A DNA stretch of 64,000 nt, from positions 40,720,821-40,784,820 of the forward strand of contig OX344750.2 in the NCBI GenBank assembly GCA_947034885.2. The letters run 5' to 3'. The notes below the pieces were generated by a model. It ran no database searches. It saw nothing but the letters and a program-made list of their open reading frames with translations, and was not told the origin of the DNA. Source of the stretch: Thuidium tamariscinum (Eukaryota; Streptophyta; Bryopsida; Hypnales; Thuidiaceae). Below, piece by piece: positions 46,701 to 58,311 of the stretch; position 1 is the stretch's first letter; every line of letters begins with the position of its first letter. Made by a program: the position numbers and the translations under genes.

Positions 46701-48019
46701 ACACATAAAAGCATATTGAATGTTTTATTTTATAGTAGTGAGTGGCCCATTCCAATGTCATGAATAAGTCCACGATGAGGACATAATGGAAGAGCCTTGG
46801 TAAGGATATCCGGAAGATTATCTGTTGAAATAATTTTCTTGACTTCAAGTACTCCGACCGCAACGAGGTATGGGTATTGTTCAGCCAATGGTTCCTCCTC
46901 CTCTTTGCAAGGGCAATAAACTCTTCACCAATACCAACTTGTACCCAATGGTTTCAAAAACTTGTCTCTTTCACAAAGAAGTATATTTTTCCTCGATGGC
47001 ATCTTTCTACTTCAACTTATTGGAGTGATGCATCACTTCATTAATAGTACATGGATTCAAATAGTACATGAAAGGCAGAGTCAAATTAAAGCTACAATAT
47101 GTAAAACAACATGGCTCCACATAGATGTAGGCATCTTTGCTTGAAGAAGTAATGGCCTTATAATAAGCTGAATCCATTTTATAAAAGATTCCGCCAATGC
47201 ATTTTGAGCAAGTTCGCATGGAAGAGATATGTCAAGTCAATCCTTGTTGCAGTGCAATAATCTTCATAAGTTCTTGACTGGAACTCTTGAGCATTATCCA
47301 TACATAAAGTCTTGATTGGATAATTAGAAAAATGAGCCTTGAAATGGATCAATATAGATAATAAATTGGCAAAAGCTAAGTATCTCATTCATAATAATGA
47401 GATATAGATTTTTTTGCTTGATAGATGAATTAAAATCATAAAATATTCAAATGGTTCAAAGATAGAATTTATAGGACTACAAATATCATCATATATAGTT
47501 TTGAAAACATTAGTGGTAAAAAACTTGCTATAAAAATAGTTGGTCAATTAATTTGCCTTGTACGCATACTTGGCATAATGTCATTTAATTAACAATTACT
47601 AGTTGCAAATTATATTGAGCAACACATGGAAAAAATAAATAGAGCCTCCATGGCTATATCTTCCATATTAAAGAAAAATACTATTATCTTTAAAAGATAA
47701 TGTAAAACTGGATTCACCAAGTGCATAGATTGCAATCTAATACAAGCCACTTGCTATAGCAAAGGCTATTTCTACAATGTTATTGTTTGGTACAAAAACT
47801 AAAGTCTAGAATTTTGGGTCAAGAGGTGAAAAAGATTGGTGCACACATCCCAATAGTTGATCAGACTATTGGAGGCACACGATGAATATATAGCACTCAT
47901 ACATATAATCATATTACCCTCAAGCAATATCGACTTTGTTGAACCCTCTTGGTAACAAAATACATTCGATCCAACGAAGTCAAGCATTATTTTTATTAAA
48001 AAACTTGATTTATTCCACA

Positions 48020-48670
48020 TAATTGTATGTGTAGTTACAAAGTCAAGGAACACATCATAAGACTTATGAATGGATTTGCCATCAACAATCCATATACATT
48101 CCACAAGATTTTATTTGTAATTATAAAGTCAAAGAATGCATCACAAGACTTATGAATGGATTTATCATCAACAATTCATATACATCTTGCAGGGTTTTAC
48201 TTGTAATTAGAAAGTCAAGGATTGTATTTGTAAACACAAAGTGAAGCTGTAAAGGAATGCATCTCACCAGTGGACGTCTTCAGGTGTGCAATTTCAATAA
48301 ATCCATGGATACATCCATAATGTGGGCTTCTCAAATTTGTATTCAAAGCTTTTCATTTTTCTGAAACAATTTTACAAAATACATTGATGTCTAACAAACA
48401 TTTGTTAGATGGCTCACTATGCCATATTTGTAAGAAAAGTGCATTTTTAATGGATGCTTAGCATAGTTGTTAGACAACCTACATCTATGATGTTAGTAAA
48501 GGAACTATTATACTTCCTTTGTATATGTTGATTATCACAATATCACAATTATTGATGACAATTAACATTTATAATGTCAATTTGTTTATTTTGTAAGATA
48601 ATATGTGTAGTTGCAGAGTCAAGGAACGCATCACAAGACTCACTAGTGGAGGTATTCTCAACAACATGTG
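48020..48670 (-). repeat. Repeated Copia protease motif segment
   Basis: A roughly 90-100 bp segment recurs at about 48,024-48,110, 48,110-48,205 and, more diverged, 48,205-48,290, with a further related segment near 48,600-48,670. On the minus strand the clearest copies read as DVFLDFVTTH and DAFLDSATTH, the protease active-site neighbourhood. Local tandem duplication inside a dead element. Confidence 0.6.
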
Positions 48671-49407
48671 TATAAAAAAATTTAGCGTCAAATGGGTCCA
48701 TAGACACATCCACAGCATGGGCCTCCTGAGGTTGAGCTTTTTATTTTCTTGAAACAACTGTATAAGATAATCGAATACCCGACAAATACTTGCCAAATGG
48801 CCCGTTCTACCACATTTGTGGCAAGAACACGTTTCAGTAGAACGTTTACCATGGTTGTTGGTAGAAGAAGTGGTATTCTTCCTCTCAGTATTTTTATTAG
48901 TATTACTACTACTATTCGGACAGCTATAGCATTTTTTTACTATGTTTGTGTGCTTTAGGTTTAACGTTAGAAACTTAATCAACATGGGACTCGGGAGCTA
49001 TGGTTCCTATAAGACAAGCTTCCCCATTACGCAACAAGATCTCGTTTTGTTTTTTAGCTAAGATTAACAGAGACATGAGATCTAAGTGATTTGCAAATTT
49101 CATAATTCTATACTACTAAGCAAGTATAACAGAAGCAAGTGAAAATGTTGAGAGAGTCTTCTCAATCATTTCTTGATTTGGTCACACATGTGTAGTTGTG
49201 ATACAATGCAATACAACTCATTGTTAAAAGAAACTAATGTTGGAAAATCCAACACATGTAAATGTGTCCAATCATGCTGAGCTTTAGGAAAAAAAAATTG
49301 TCTTTTGGTGATCAAAACGTGATTTAAGCTTTTGCCAAACGTATATAACACTAAATATTGATGCTACAACAAAGGATCAAGATAACGACAAAGCAAAAGT
49401 AAAGTTT

Positions 49408-49635
49408 TCAATTCCAATACAGAGAGGCCGAAATAGAGGCACTTACAAGAAAATCCTTGTCAAACATAATAGTTTCATTTAAATTCTCCGCATATATGTG
49501 CACCTTTGCAGTCTTTGCCCATAATAGATAGTTGCTTCCATCAACACTCAATTGCGGAAAAAGAAGAGGTTGAAGTCTTGGCACCTCAACTGGTATGGTA
49601 GTAGATGTACCAACGGAAGAGATAGAAGTAGTCAT
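49408..49635 (-). pseudogene. Copia gag N-terminal fragment
   Basis: Start of the Copia gag reading frame: a serine/threonine-rich leader, then LLFPQLSVDGSNYLLWAKTA, the usual N-terminal gag motif. The frame breaks after about 70 residues. Confidence 0.75.
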
Positions 49636-49796
49636 TATAAACTAGAAAGGGGATCAAAACAAGGTGCATAGAACGGTATGGAAACAGAGTGAAGTAGTGA
49701 TTGAGCACAGTGAAGCTCCTTCAAAAACAAGAAAAACTAGAAAGAAAATTGCAAATGCAAATTGCAAAGTAAAAGTAAAAATCATCAAAGAGCATG

Positions 49797-49993
49797 TTGA
49801 TAATATATTGAGAATAGAAGATGAAACAAGAACCAAAATATGCAAGAAGAAAAAGGTATCTTAGAAGGAAGGATCAAACATATATATAAAGGAGAAAAAA
49901 TGAGTAGTTCTTCTCTCCTATTGGTCTAGAGGATTCTAATCTTATCCCTAGTTGCCTTTATGATTATAGTTAATTGAAGATAACTATAGTGGA
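49797..49993 (-). repeat. Copia 5' LTR (recognisable part)
   Basis: Counterpart of 46,505-46,700. It lies about 160 bp outside the gag start on the minus strand, as expected for the 5' LTR. No convincing primer-binding site was recognised next to it. Confidence 0.7.
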
Positions 49994-50279
49994 GAGCGTA
50001 TTGATAGAATATTATTCTTAATAGGATTGAATACTAAGGTTGAGCTATGAATTAGCCATCAAGAGAGTGAGTTGTGAAGGTTGAAGAAAACTTTAGTCTC
50101 AACTCCTATATATACTCAAATTTAAGTGTTCACTTTCTATATTTGAAGTTCCAAAGCTTCTACAAGTTATACTTCCAAATGACTAGAAGTGTAATTTTTA
50201 TGTTATTTGGAAGTTTCCATCATCTTTTGCATCCATGACATCACCTCTCCTTCTAGCTTTGAGATCGTTCAAAAAATTT

Positions 50280-51490
50280 GTCGGGATTAACCTAAAGCTT
50301 ATAGCAACTTTTTGCTTCCTTAGTTGTTGATAATGAAATTCTTAAATCTTTAAAAGTGCATTGATTAAATTCGAAGTTGGTCCCATCACTTTCTATAATA
50401 TGTGTCAATTTATATGGTCCTTGTAAATCAATTTTTGTACAAATTTTTGCTTCATTATGTTGATCAAGAAGTCTAGGAATCAATGGCAATGGATATTGTT
50501 TTTTCATTGTCACCTCATTGAAGCTTCAATAGTCAGTGGACATTTATAAAGATTTATCTTTCTTGTTTACGAATAGGATAGGGGTACCTATTGGAGACCT
50601 TAAATGCCAAATGAAGTTTTTGGCCAAATTCTCATCAATATATTCTCTTAGGGCCACTTCACACTATGGCCATCCAAAGTCAAGAGGCCATGGGATTGCC
50701 AACCCAAACTTTGGCAAGAGTCCAAAGAAATGGGCAATAAATAGGCTCAAAAATTTAGAAATTGGACCTTTCGGACGAGGAATGGTGTGAAGCCTCCAAA
50801 GGCCAAAGGCCAAATTAAGTCCAAGCCAAAGTCCAAACAAACACCATTTTTTGGGCTTCTATCATTTTTTCTCTGCATTAAATCATCCAATTTCTGAAAT
50901 TTTCCATTAAGCCTACCCTGCATCATAATTTTTCAAGCAAAAAATTAAAAAAACATGTAAAAAGAGTCAAAAACAGCCTTGAAAAAAAAATTACAGCAAA
51001 TGCTCTCATTATCAAACAAGGAATATGAAGGGTATAAATGGAATAAGAAGGTGGCATTGGTCATAGAAATAGAAATAGAAATAATAGCCCTTCTAACAAA
51101 ATCCAATGGATGTGATCTTATCAGTTTCTGAAAAGAACTTGATGGAATCTTGACTATAGTTTGGGTCAGCCAAAAATGGCAACCTAAACAATGGTCGAGG
51201 GTCCGTCGCCATGACCAAACTTTGCTACTATGTAGGCAGTTTTGGAGACATTGAATTCCAACAGACTTTGGATTGAGCCACATAGTATGAAGGCTCGAGA
51301 GGCCAAACTCTTGGTTTCCTACAATTTGATTGGTGGAGGCCAACAAACTCTTGACCTTCAGCTATAGTGTGAAGTGTCCGTTAGTGTAGCAAGCTCTTCT
51401 TGTGATAGATTGTAAATGGGCTCAAAAGGTGGTTGTGTTCCTTTGTCAAGATCAATGGTGCAACTAGTGGTGCAATCATAGGGTTGATGT
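50280..51490 (-). pseudogene. Gypsy reverse transcriptase fragment, split by an insertion
   Basis: On the minus strand HQPYDC...IDLDKGTQPPFEPIYNLS (51,490-51,380) is followed, after a 720-bp insertion, by [20 protein letters not shown] (about 50,645), [11 protein letters not shown], a KKQYPLPLIPRLLDQ segment and KICTKIDLQGPYKLTHI (to about 50,400). This is the conserved start of Gypsy reverse transcriptase, up to the TKIDL.GAYN motif. In-frame stops within MSTDY*SFNEVT and loss of the remaining domains show it is dead. Confidence 0.88.
50656..51375. mobile_element. 720-bp inverted-repeat element inside Gypsy RT
   Basis: The ends ACTTCACACTAT and ATAGTGTGAAGT are inverted repeats, and the reverse transcriptase similarity resumes on either side. 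Flanking GCC and GTC could be a mutated 3-bp duplication, and the CACT-containing ends would suit a CACTA-like element; this is tentative. The interior is non-coding. Confidence 0.65.
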
Positions 51491-51494
51491 TGAG

Positions 51495-51610
51495 TTAGGG
51501 TTGCTATTTGGCGAGCCTGTGAGCATGAGCTTGTGAGCCTATGAGCTTGTGAGCGGGAAAATCTTTTTGAAGAAAAAATGAATGAAGGACCTATGACCAT
51601 GGGTTTAGGA
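51495..51610 (-). repeat. Dispersed repeat with GCTTGTGAGC motifs
   Basis: Contains several GAGCTTGTGAGC-like units and GGACCTATGACC. The same combination occurs in reverse at about 60,760-60,955 and in part at 61,800-61,900. Its boundary lies just upstream of the Gypsy fragment. Confidence 0.4.
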
Positions 51611-52119
51611 CATTGTGAAGTTCCATATATTTGGATTTATTTTTGGAAATTTTGAGGCATTTGCAAGTATTTCTTGAAAATAATTTTTATACCAACCAAA
51701 TGTAGTTGATTTGGATAGAAATTACATGATTAAAAAATTTAACGAAAAGAAACTTTGCCTAAGATGTAGCTATAAGACACACAAATTTGATAATAATCAA
51801 AATCCACACATAATAGTTTATTTGGATTCTTTGTCAATCTCATTGAATTAAAGTTGTTATAGACTCCATTGTGAAATCTTATATACCTTTTTAGTATTTT
51901 GGTTTAGAAAAATTAAATTTTGCAAACATCAGTGCCATTCATTTGGCATATACTAGAAGATAAAAAGACTTCTCTAGACTAAAGAGAAAATTTTGTTTTT
52001 TCATCATTGTATTTGGTGACATCAATCTTCTATGGCTACAAGAGGATATGATACAATGTTATATTTTTGAAGTATAAAAAACATCATGCAAACAAATAAA
52101 ATTTAGGCAAATTTACTTA
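51611..52119. other. AT-rich intergenic sequence
   Basis: No gene recognised. Confidence 0.4.
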
Positions 52120-53230
52120 CTAATTTTTGACTTCTTAGAAAACTTCTTTGTCACCACAAGAACGTCTAGATTTTGTGATGCAACAATTGCCAACATTGGT
52201 TCATTTAGTTGTATTGTCACCATACTTAGAGTAGCCTTCTTCATGGGTTTGAGGAGAGTGTTGAAGATGTCTTTGTCTACCTGTAAAATCACAATGTAAC
52301 AACTTGTGCCACAACAAGCAATTAATTGAAAATCAATGCACTTGAAATCAACAAAATCAAATATATTAATTCAATGACGTATTTTGCAAATTAGAATTCA
52401 AATATACAATAATTTTTAATTGACTATTGATATGTAGATGCAGTATAGTTGAAAACTAGATTACCTTCATTGGTTGTGCCTTTGATGAGCATCTATATTA
52501 TAATATATGTTAAAAAAAACAAATATAAATCAAACAACAATGGAAATTACTACATATTAAAATACCATGATAATAGTCTCTAAAAACCATAACATCTTTG
52601 AAACCTCCCAAAATAGGAAGACGATGAGAACCAAAAGTAAAGGTAAATTGAGGTACCTCTAGAACTTTAGCTGGATTTAGTTGGGTTTCCAAAGGTACCT
52701 CAATGTACCCACCCTTTAGGTCTAACAATTCATTTCATAAAATGTTGTGAGTGCATTGATAAATCTAATTACAAAATATAATTCACATTTATAAGACATA
52801 TATGTACATATAGAAACTCACTAATGCCAAGACATATGAACATATCAAAAAAATACTTTTTTAAACTACCAAATTTGATCTCTTGTAAATCATAAAGAAG
52901 GCCCCTTTCTTGAAGTAATTTACTCTTATGAAATAAGATCCAAACCCTTGATTCTAAATCTTTCTCCTCCATCCCTGTACATAGTTTTCTATGTACTTCA
53001 ACTACCATGAGATTTTGTAGTTGATCATGATGTTGTCTTACCTAACCACCCCTTTGAAGTACTCAATAGCTACATCTTCAATTTGTAAAAACACTAGAAT
53101 TGGTATCCACTTCAACATCAATGCCCATAAACTCTTTTCCTTCAATTCATGATGTTTCATCTTGAGCCTAATTGTGTCATTGGCTACTTCAGTCTATACA
53201 ATTTAATCTTCCAATATATGAATCAAGCAC
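52120..53230 (-). pseudogene. Exon-like blocks of an unrecognised gene
   Basis: On the minus strand four or five blocks look coding and have splice-like edges. About 53,190-53,045 contains TIRLKMKHHELKEKSLWALM and IEDVAIEYFKG, ending AGG/GTAAGA. About 53,008-52,830 contains EEKDLESRVWILFHKSKLLQ. About 52,728-52,560 contains DLKGGYIEVPLETQLNPAK and FTFTFGSHRLPILGGF. A 28-nt block near 52,464-52,491 reads MLIKGTTNE between AG and GTAA. About 52,280-52,120 begins after an AG with VDKDIFNTLLKPMKKATLSM and ends near SKKSKIS. I do not recognise the family. Start and end are undefined, so it may be a decayed or captured gene piece. Confidence 0.4.
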
Positions 53231-54096
53231 AATATGTTGATCTGAAAATGCAATTTCAATACACCATATACTCTAAATGAGCTAAATTAATAAATTAAAA
53301 ATAGAACATTGAATAGAAGTTGAAGAATCTAATGCAAAGCTATAATGATGCAAGGATTGAAATGTATATAAAATCAACACCAAGCTTACTATGGCTATAT
53401 TATAGATATATGAATCTAATAGGTGAAAGAAGATAGAAACTCTAAACTTCAATCAATTTATATCAAACAAACAATTTTAGTGAAAATTGAGGTGAATGAA
53501 AATCACCTTGTGCCTACCTAAAGTATCACTACAAAAACAACCACAATATTCCTCAAACCAAAGGCCAAAAATATAGATTCAAGAATAATTCAAAAAACTA
53601 TACTTAGTATTGAAATTCTCAATGAAAATACAAATTGCTTGCATGTACAGTTTTTCTAGGCACTAGGCACTAAGCACTACTTAGATGTGATTGTTCAACT
53701 TGATCACAAGTACAATCGTGTGAGTTCAATTACTCTAGTATGTCACTTAGGCTTACCAAGTCAACATCTTAAGCTTTTGATGCTATAATATTACTTGACA
53801 ATCCAATTTTTTGAGTTGCAAGAGTCAAAGTTTAAAAGGTCTTCTATTATCTTCAATTTTCTCAACCAAAGGTGGTTCCACTAATGAAGACATCAAATCT
53901 AATTATTCTTCCTTCATTGGCATCTATAAATTGTTCAAAATAATGTTACAAAAGATATATTTGACAAAGAATGATGTCATGTTACGTTCAAGGCATCAAA
54001 TTCAATATCAATGGTTCCAACTTTAAATACATTTTACATATGTGTGCAACTACCAAAAGAGTTGCTTTCATGAATACAAAGTAAATAATCTATTAT
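53231..54096. other. AT-rich intergenic sequence
   Basis: No gene or repeat family recognised. Confidence 0.4.
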
Positions 54097-54389
54097 AGTA
54101 GGTACACTTAAAAGCACAATTGACCTTGAATTGCCATCTACAGAGTGTGAACATTTCCAAAGTTATATATATATATATACTACAAAGACTATAGATGGTG
54201 TTGTCATAAACAAACTTTGACCATTAATAACTTTTACAAATTGTATCCACATGCTCCGTTTCTTAATACATTGGAATGTGCTTTTATTTGCCAACAAGCT
54301 AGACTATCTGACTATGTGAAAATTTAAATAGTCTAATAATAGTAACTAGATACAATACCAATTTGTAGTAATTTTGGATGTACACACCT
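54097..54389 (+). mobile_element. 273-bp MITE family, diverged copy 4
   Basis: Recognisable by GTAGGTACACTTAAAAGC at the left, TTAATAACTTTTACAAATTG inside and TGTACACACCTTA at the right. It is the most diverged copy and has gained an AT dinucleotide run near 54,164-54,180. Confidence 0.75.
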
Positions 54390-54839
54390 TACATTAGGAA
54401 AAAAGGGATGTGGATGAATGTCTCATCCACCTTATCTACATAATTGTGATGCCAAAGTGGCTAAAAAACTTTAAATATTCTATAAAAAAGACCAAAATTG
54501 GAATACTAGCATAATCTACTCTTAGAGAGCTAACTAAATCCATTTGGCCTTCCAAGTGTACTTCATTTTAGTACCTTGAAATTTGGTACCTTCAAAAAAC
54601 CAATGCCATGAAGATCCCAATTCATCAAACCAAATTTACACTTCTTTAGATAACTATAAGAAATTATAAAAAATAAAAAATAAAAACTTCAAAAACTAGT
54701 CCTCTTCTTTTTACAAAACTTGACATTGAAAAAAAAAACAAATTCTACAGCACTATATCAAAAAGTTTGTAGTCTATGTGGTAATAATTTATTAAAAAAT
54801 AAATAAATAAAATAGAACAACAATTAGGTACCACAAATG
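54390..54839. other. AT-rich intergenic sequence
   Basis: Nothing recognised. Confidence 0.4.
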
Positions 54840-55379
54840 GAGGGATTCAGGGGTGTTTTGCATCTTTTCAACCATCTTCAAATGCTTCTCATCATCTCAT
54901 ATAAGAAGAATTTAAAACCTTTTTTTTTCTCCTCACAACAACCTTCAACTATACATGCATAATGAAGCAAATTGAAAAAAAAATTAATTTCAATGTTTGG
55001 TTGGAGGTAACAAAATCTTTTTGCAAAAACCATGCACGCACCCAAGGGAAAGGTAGATTAAACTAGCTTCAAGACCCTATTCTGATCCAACTAAGATCTT
55101 GCAGGTAGTTCAAGCTACCCCACTTTAATCATCTTTATGAATGAGTAGAATTTTATTCCTTTTATCAAATATAAAGAAGATATTGAAAGATAGTCATTTT
55201 AGTTGAGTCAACTTCAAATGCTACTCATGCCACATAAAGTTGTAGCCCTATATTTTCTCTTCATAACAATATTCAATTTCAAATTATTTATTGTGCAAGT
55301 TGTGAATTATTTTCAATTGACTTATAATCAAAGGTGTATATTTAATCTTCAAACGTATATAAAATAAAAGTAGCAATAA

Positions 55380-56063
55380 GTACTTTTTGAGACTCAGTTG
55401 GATCCGATGGACCTTGGGGTATTCCTTGGTATTACTCCCCATTTAGGTACCCTGTAGTGTACTAGAACGTGTTTTTTGGTCATGGTTTCAAATTTCTTGG
55501 ACAAATTTCTTTCAACTTGTCAAGGGTACCTAAAGTAGGGGTAGTTCCAAGTACCTTTTGAGGCTCAGTCGGATACGAAGGACCTTGGGGTGTTCCTTGG
55601 TGTTACTCCCCATTTAGGGACCCTGTAGTGTATCGGAACATGTTTTGTGGTCATGGTTTCAAATTTCTTGAACAAATTTCTTTCAACTTGTCAAGGGTAC
55701 CTAAAGTAGGGGTAGCTCCAAGTACCTTTTGAGGCTTAGTCGGATCCGAATGACCTTCGGGTGTTCCTTGATGTTACCCTCCATTTAGGTACCATGTAGT
55801 GTACTAGAATGTGTTTTTTGGTCATGGTTTCAAATTTCTTGGACAAATTTCTTTCAACTTTTCAAGGGTACCTGAAGCAGGGGTAGTTCTAAGTACCTTT
55901 TGAGGCCTAGTCGGATCCGAATGACCTTAGGGTGTTCCTTGATGTTACTCCCCATTTAGGTACCCTGTAGTGTACTAGAACGTGTTTTTTGGTCATGGTT
56001 TCAAATTTCTTGGAAAATTTTCTTTAAACTTTTCAAGAGTATCTAAAATAGGGATATATACAA
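55380..56063 (+). repeat. 171-bp tandem repeats, forward array (4 copies)
   Basis: Units start at 55,380, 55,551, 55,722 and 55,893, exactly 171 bp apart. Each contains TCGGATCCGA-like, CCCCATTTAGG, GGTCATGGTTTCAAATTTCT and GGGTACCTAAAGTAGGGG-like landmarks. The copies differ at several positions each. Confidence 0.95.
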
Positions 56064-56068
56064 GTACT

Positions 56069-56930
56069 CTTGACAAGTTGAAGGCAATTTTTTCAAAAAA
56101 TTTGAAACCATGACCACAAAACATGTTCTGGTACACTACAAGGTACCTAAATGAGGAGTAACATCAAGGAACACCCCAAGGTCATTCGGATCCGACTAGG
56201 CCTCAAAAGATACTTGGAGCTACCCCTACTTTAGGTACCCTTGACAAGTTGAAAGAAATTTGTCCAAGAAATTTGAAACCATGACCAAAAAACACATTCT
56301 GGTACACTACAGGGTACCTAAATGGGGAGTAACATCAAGGAACACCCCAAGGTCATTCGGATCCGACTGAGCCTCAAAAGATACTTGGAGCTACCCCTAA
56401 TTTAGGTACCCTTGACAAGTTGAAAGAAATTTGTCCAAGAAATTTGAAACCATGACCAAAAAATACATTCTGGTACACTACAGGGTACCTAAATGGGGAG
56501 TAACATCAAGGAACACCCCAAGGTCATTTGGATCCGACTGAGCCTCAAAAGGTACTTAGAGCTACCCCTACTTTAGGTACCCTTGAAAAGTTGAAAGAAG
56601 TTTGTTCAAGAAATTTGAAACCATGACCAAAAAACACGTTTTGATATACTATAGGGTACCTAAATGGGGAGTAACACCAAGGAACACCCCAAGGTCCTTC
56701 GTATCCAACTGAGCCTCAAAAGGTACTTGGAACTACCCCTATTTTAGGTACCCTTGACAAAATGAAAGCAATTTTTTCGAAAAATTGAAACGATGACCAA
56801 AAAACACATTCTAGACTTCTTATACACTGTAGGCGAGTGCAGGGTACCTAAATATAAGGTAACACCAAGGACTCTTAGAAGTTGAATTGGATCAAATTGA
56901 ACTTCTAAAGGTTCTTAGTACTTTCTATTT
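56069..56930 (-). repeat. 171-bp tandem repeats, reverse array (about 5 copies)
   Basis: The same unit runs in the opposite direction, with landmark CTTGACAAGTTGAAAG or its variants at 56,069, 56,240, 56,411, 56,582 and 56,753, again 171 bp apart. The last unit is more diverged and carries extra bases near 56,815-56,835. Confidence 0.95.
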
Positions 56931-57470
56931 TTTGGATACATTGGAAGGGAAAATTTACACCTCCAATAAGTAGTCAAAATAGAAATATTTCACAATTCAT
57001 TCAACAAATAATTTGGAATTGAACATTGGTATAAAGGGGAAATATAAGGCCACAACTTAATGTGACATAAAAAACATTTGAAGTAGAGTCACTTTAAATG
57101 ACTATCCCTTAAAATCTTCTATATTTTTGGTAATAAGAATGAAATTTTAACTCATTTAGTCATTTATGAAGGCATTTAAAGTTGGAGATATCTTGATCTA
57201 CTCGTAAGACCTTAGTCAAATTGGATTAGGATCTTGGAACTAGTTCAAGCTTCCCCTCCTTCTGGTACATATATGGTTTTTCCAAAAAGCTTTCATTACT
57301 TCCAACCAAACATTGTAATTAAAAAACGTAATGTAAAAATTTGTTCCTTGTACAATTTTTCCTGTATCCATAGTTGAAGATTGTTGTGAGGATAAAAATA
57401 GGGCTTCAATTTCTTCTTACATGAGAAGCATTGAAGTTGAAAGTTCACAAGCAACATGCCTTCAACGTTT

Positions 57471-58033
57471 TTTATAATCTTGGCAAAAGGAAGAAAAGTG
57501 AATGCATTCATGAAGGTTACAAAAATGGATTATCTCTACATTTTTTTACCTTTATAGATTTCTCAAAAGAAATGTGAATATTGGATACCTCCTTTCAAAG
57601 ATAAAAATGAGAAACCTTGAAATTAAAAAAATTAAAGCTAAAACAAATTTTGCATTGATTGCTTGATGTTGTACAATTTGTTTCTAATAGTGATTTCTTT
57701 ATGCTCATTTTAGGTCTTTTTTTTAAGGTAGAGGAAGAGTCAAAATAAGATAAGGGCTCTTTTTTTGTTTCTTTGTTTGGAAATAATAATTCAAGTACTT
57801 AGATAATATTCTATAAACATGAGGCATTAGAAGGCTACATGAAGTTTGTCATTGTCAATTACACATGTTATTTCATGAAGAATGCATCAAAGAGGGTGTG
57901 GTATAGAGAGCTTGAAGATATTTATGTGTTGAAAAAATAGTATTTACAAATTACAAAGCCTATCACGTAAAATATGAAAATTGGTTGGTGGTATGTTAGT
58001 TTCGACTAAGCATTTCTATATTCCAATGATTTT
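57471..58033. other. AT-rich intergenic sequence
   Basis: Nothing recognised. Confidence 0.4.
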
Positions 58034-58311
58034 CATAAGAGGATTTTTCAAGGCGCTAAGAGGCTATTTCAGTCCCGTTTCCCAATTTATGAACTAGTCA
58101 CTACTAGTTAGATTAAAAAAATTAATTAAAAAAATACTAATTAAATAAAAAAATATTTAAATTTTTTTAAAAATTAATTAAATATTATTATTTGATGTGG
58201 CAATCTCTTGGCTACATCAGATCGTTTGTGTAGCAAATTTCAGTGAGTTCCCATAGTCAGAGAACTCGCAATCTTCTAAACTAGCTAAAAATCCTCTTAT
58301 GATTTGGTTTA
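58034..58311. mobile_element. MITE family F, copy 2
   Basis: The ends CATAAGAGGATTTTT and AAAAATCCTCTTATG are perfect inverted repeats. The interior shares TGGC(A)..CTCTTGGCTACATCAGAT with 27,068-27,323. Non-coding. Confidence 0.65.

Larger units (their letters stand above)
46505..49993 (-). mobile_element. Deleted Copia LTR retrotransposon
   Basis: On the minus strand the parts follow Copia order. Gag starts at 49,635 (LSVDGSNYLLWAKTAKV) and continues as DWTHLHVLDFPTLVSFNNEL (49,280-49,160). A CCHC zinc knuckle CHKCGRTGHLASIC lies near 48,815. Protease-type FLDSATTH motifs follow, then an integrase core piece (TLCMDNAQEFQSRTYEDYCT, about 47,300). Last comes an RNase H tail (LEVKKIISTDNLPDILTKAL, about 46,850-46,780). 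Reverse transcriptase is missing between integrase and RNase H. Matching LTR segments flank it (46,505-46,700 and 49,797-49,993), with visible divergence between them. Frames are broken, so it cannot move by itself. Confidence 0.9.
54840..57470. mobile_element. Giant foldback element with tandem-repeat arms (2.6 kb)
   Basis: The left half (54,840-56,041) and right half (56,065-57,470) are reverse complements overall, with a spacer of only 23 bp. The outer arms pair (e.g. CTCCAACCAAACATTGAAAT counterpart pairs and GTTGTTGTGAGGA / TCCTCACAACAACC). The middle of each arm pairs too (CAAATTATTT..TTG stretches), and the inner arms are arrays of a 171-bp repeat. No transposase or other coding sequence was seen. 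The layout recalls foldback (FB/Galileo-type) transposons, whose long inverted ends contain tandem repeats. The outer boundaries are approximate. Confidence 0.8.

Noticed and set aside
55380-56930. 171-bp repeats as a centromeric satellite
   Set aside because: The period equals that of primate alpha satellite only by coincidence; only about nine copies exist here and they form inverted arms.
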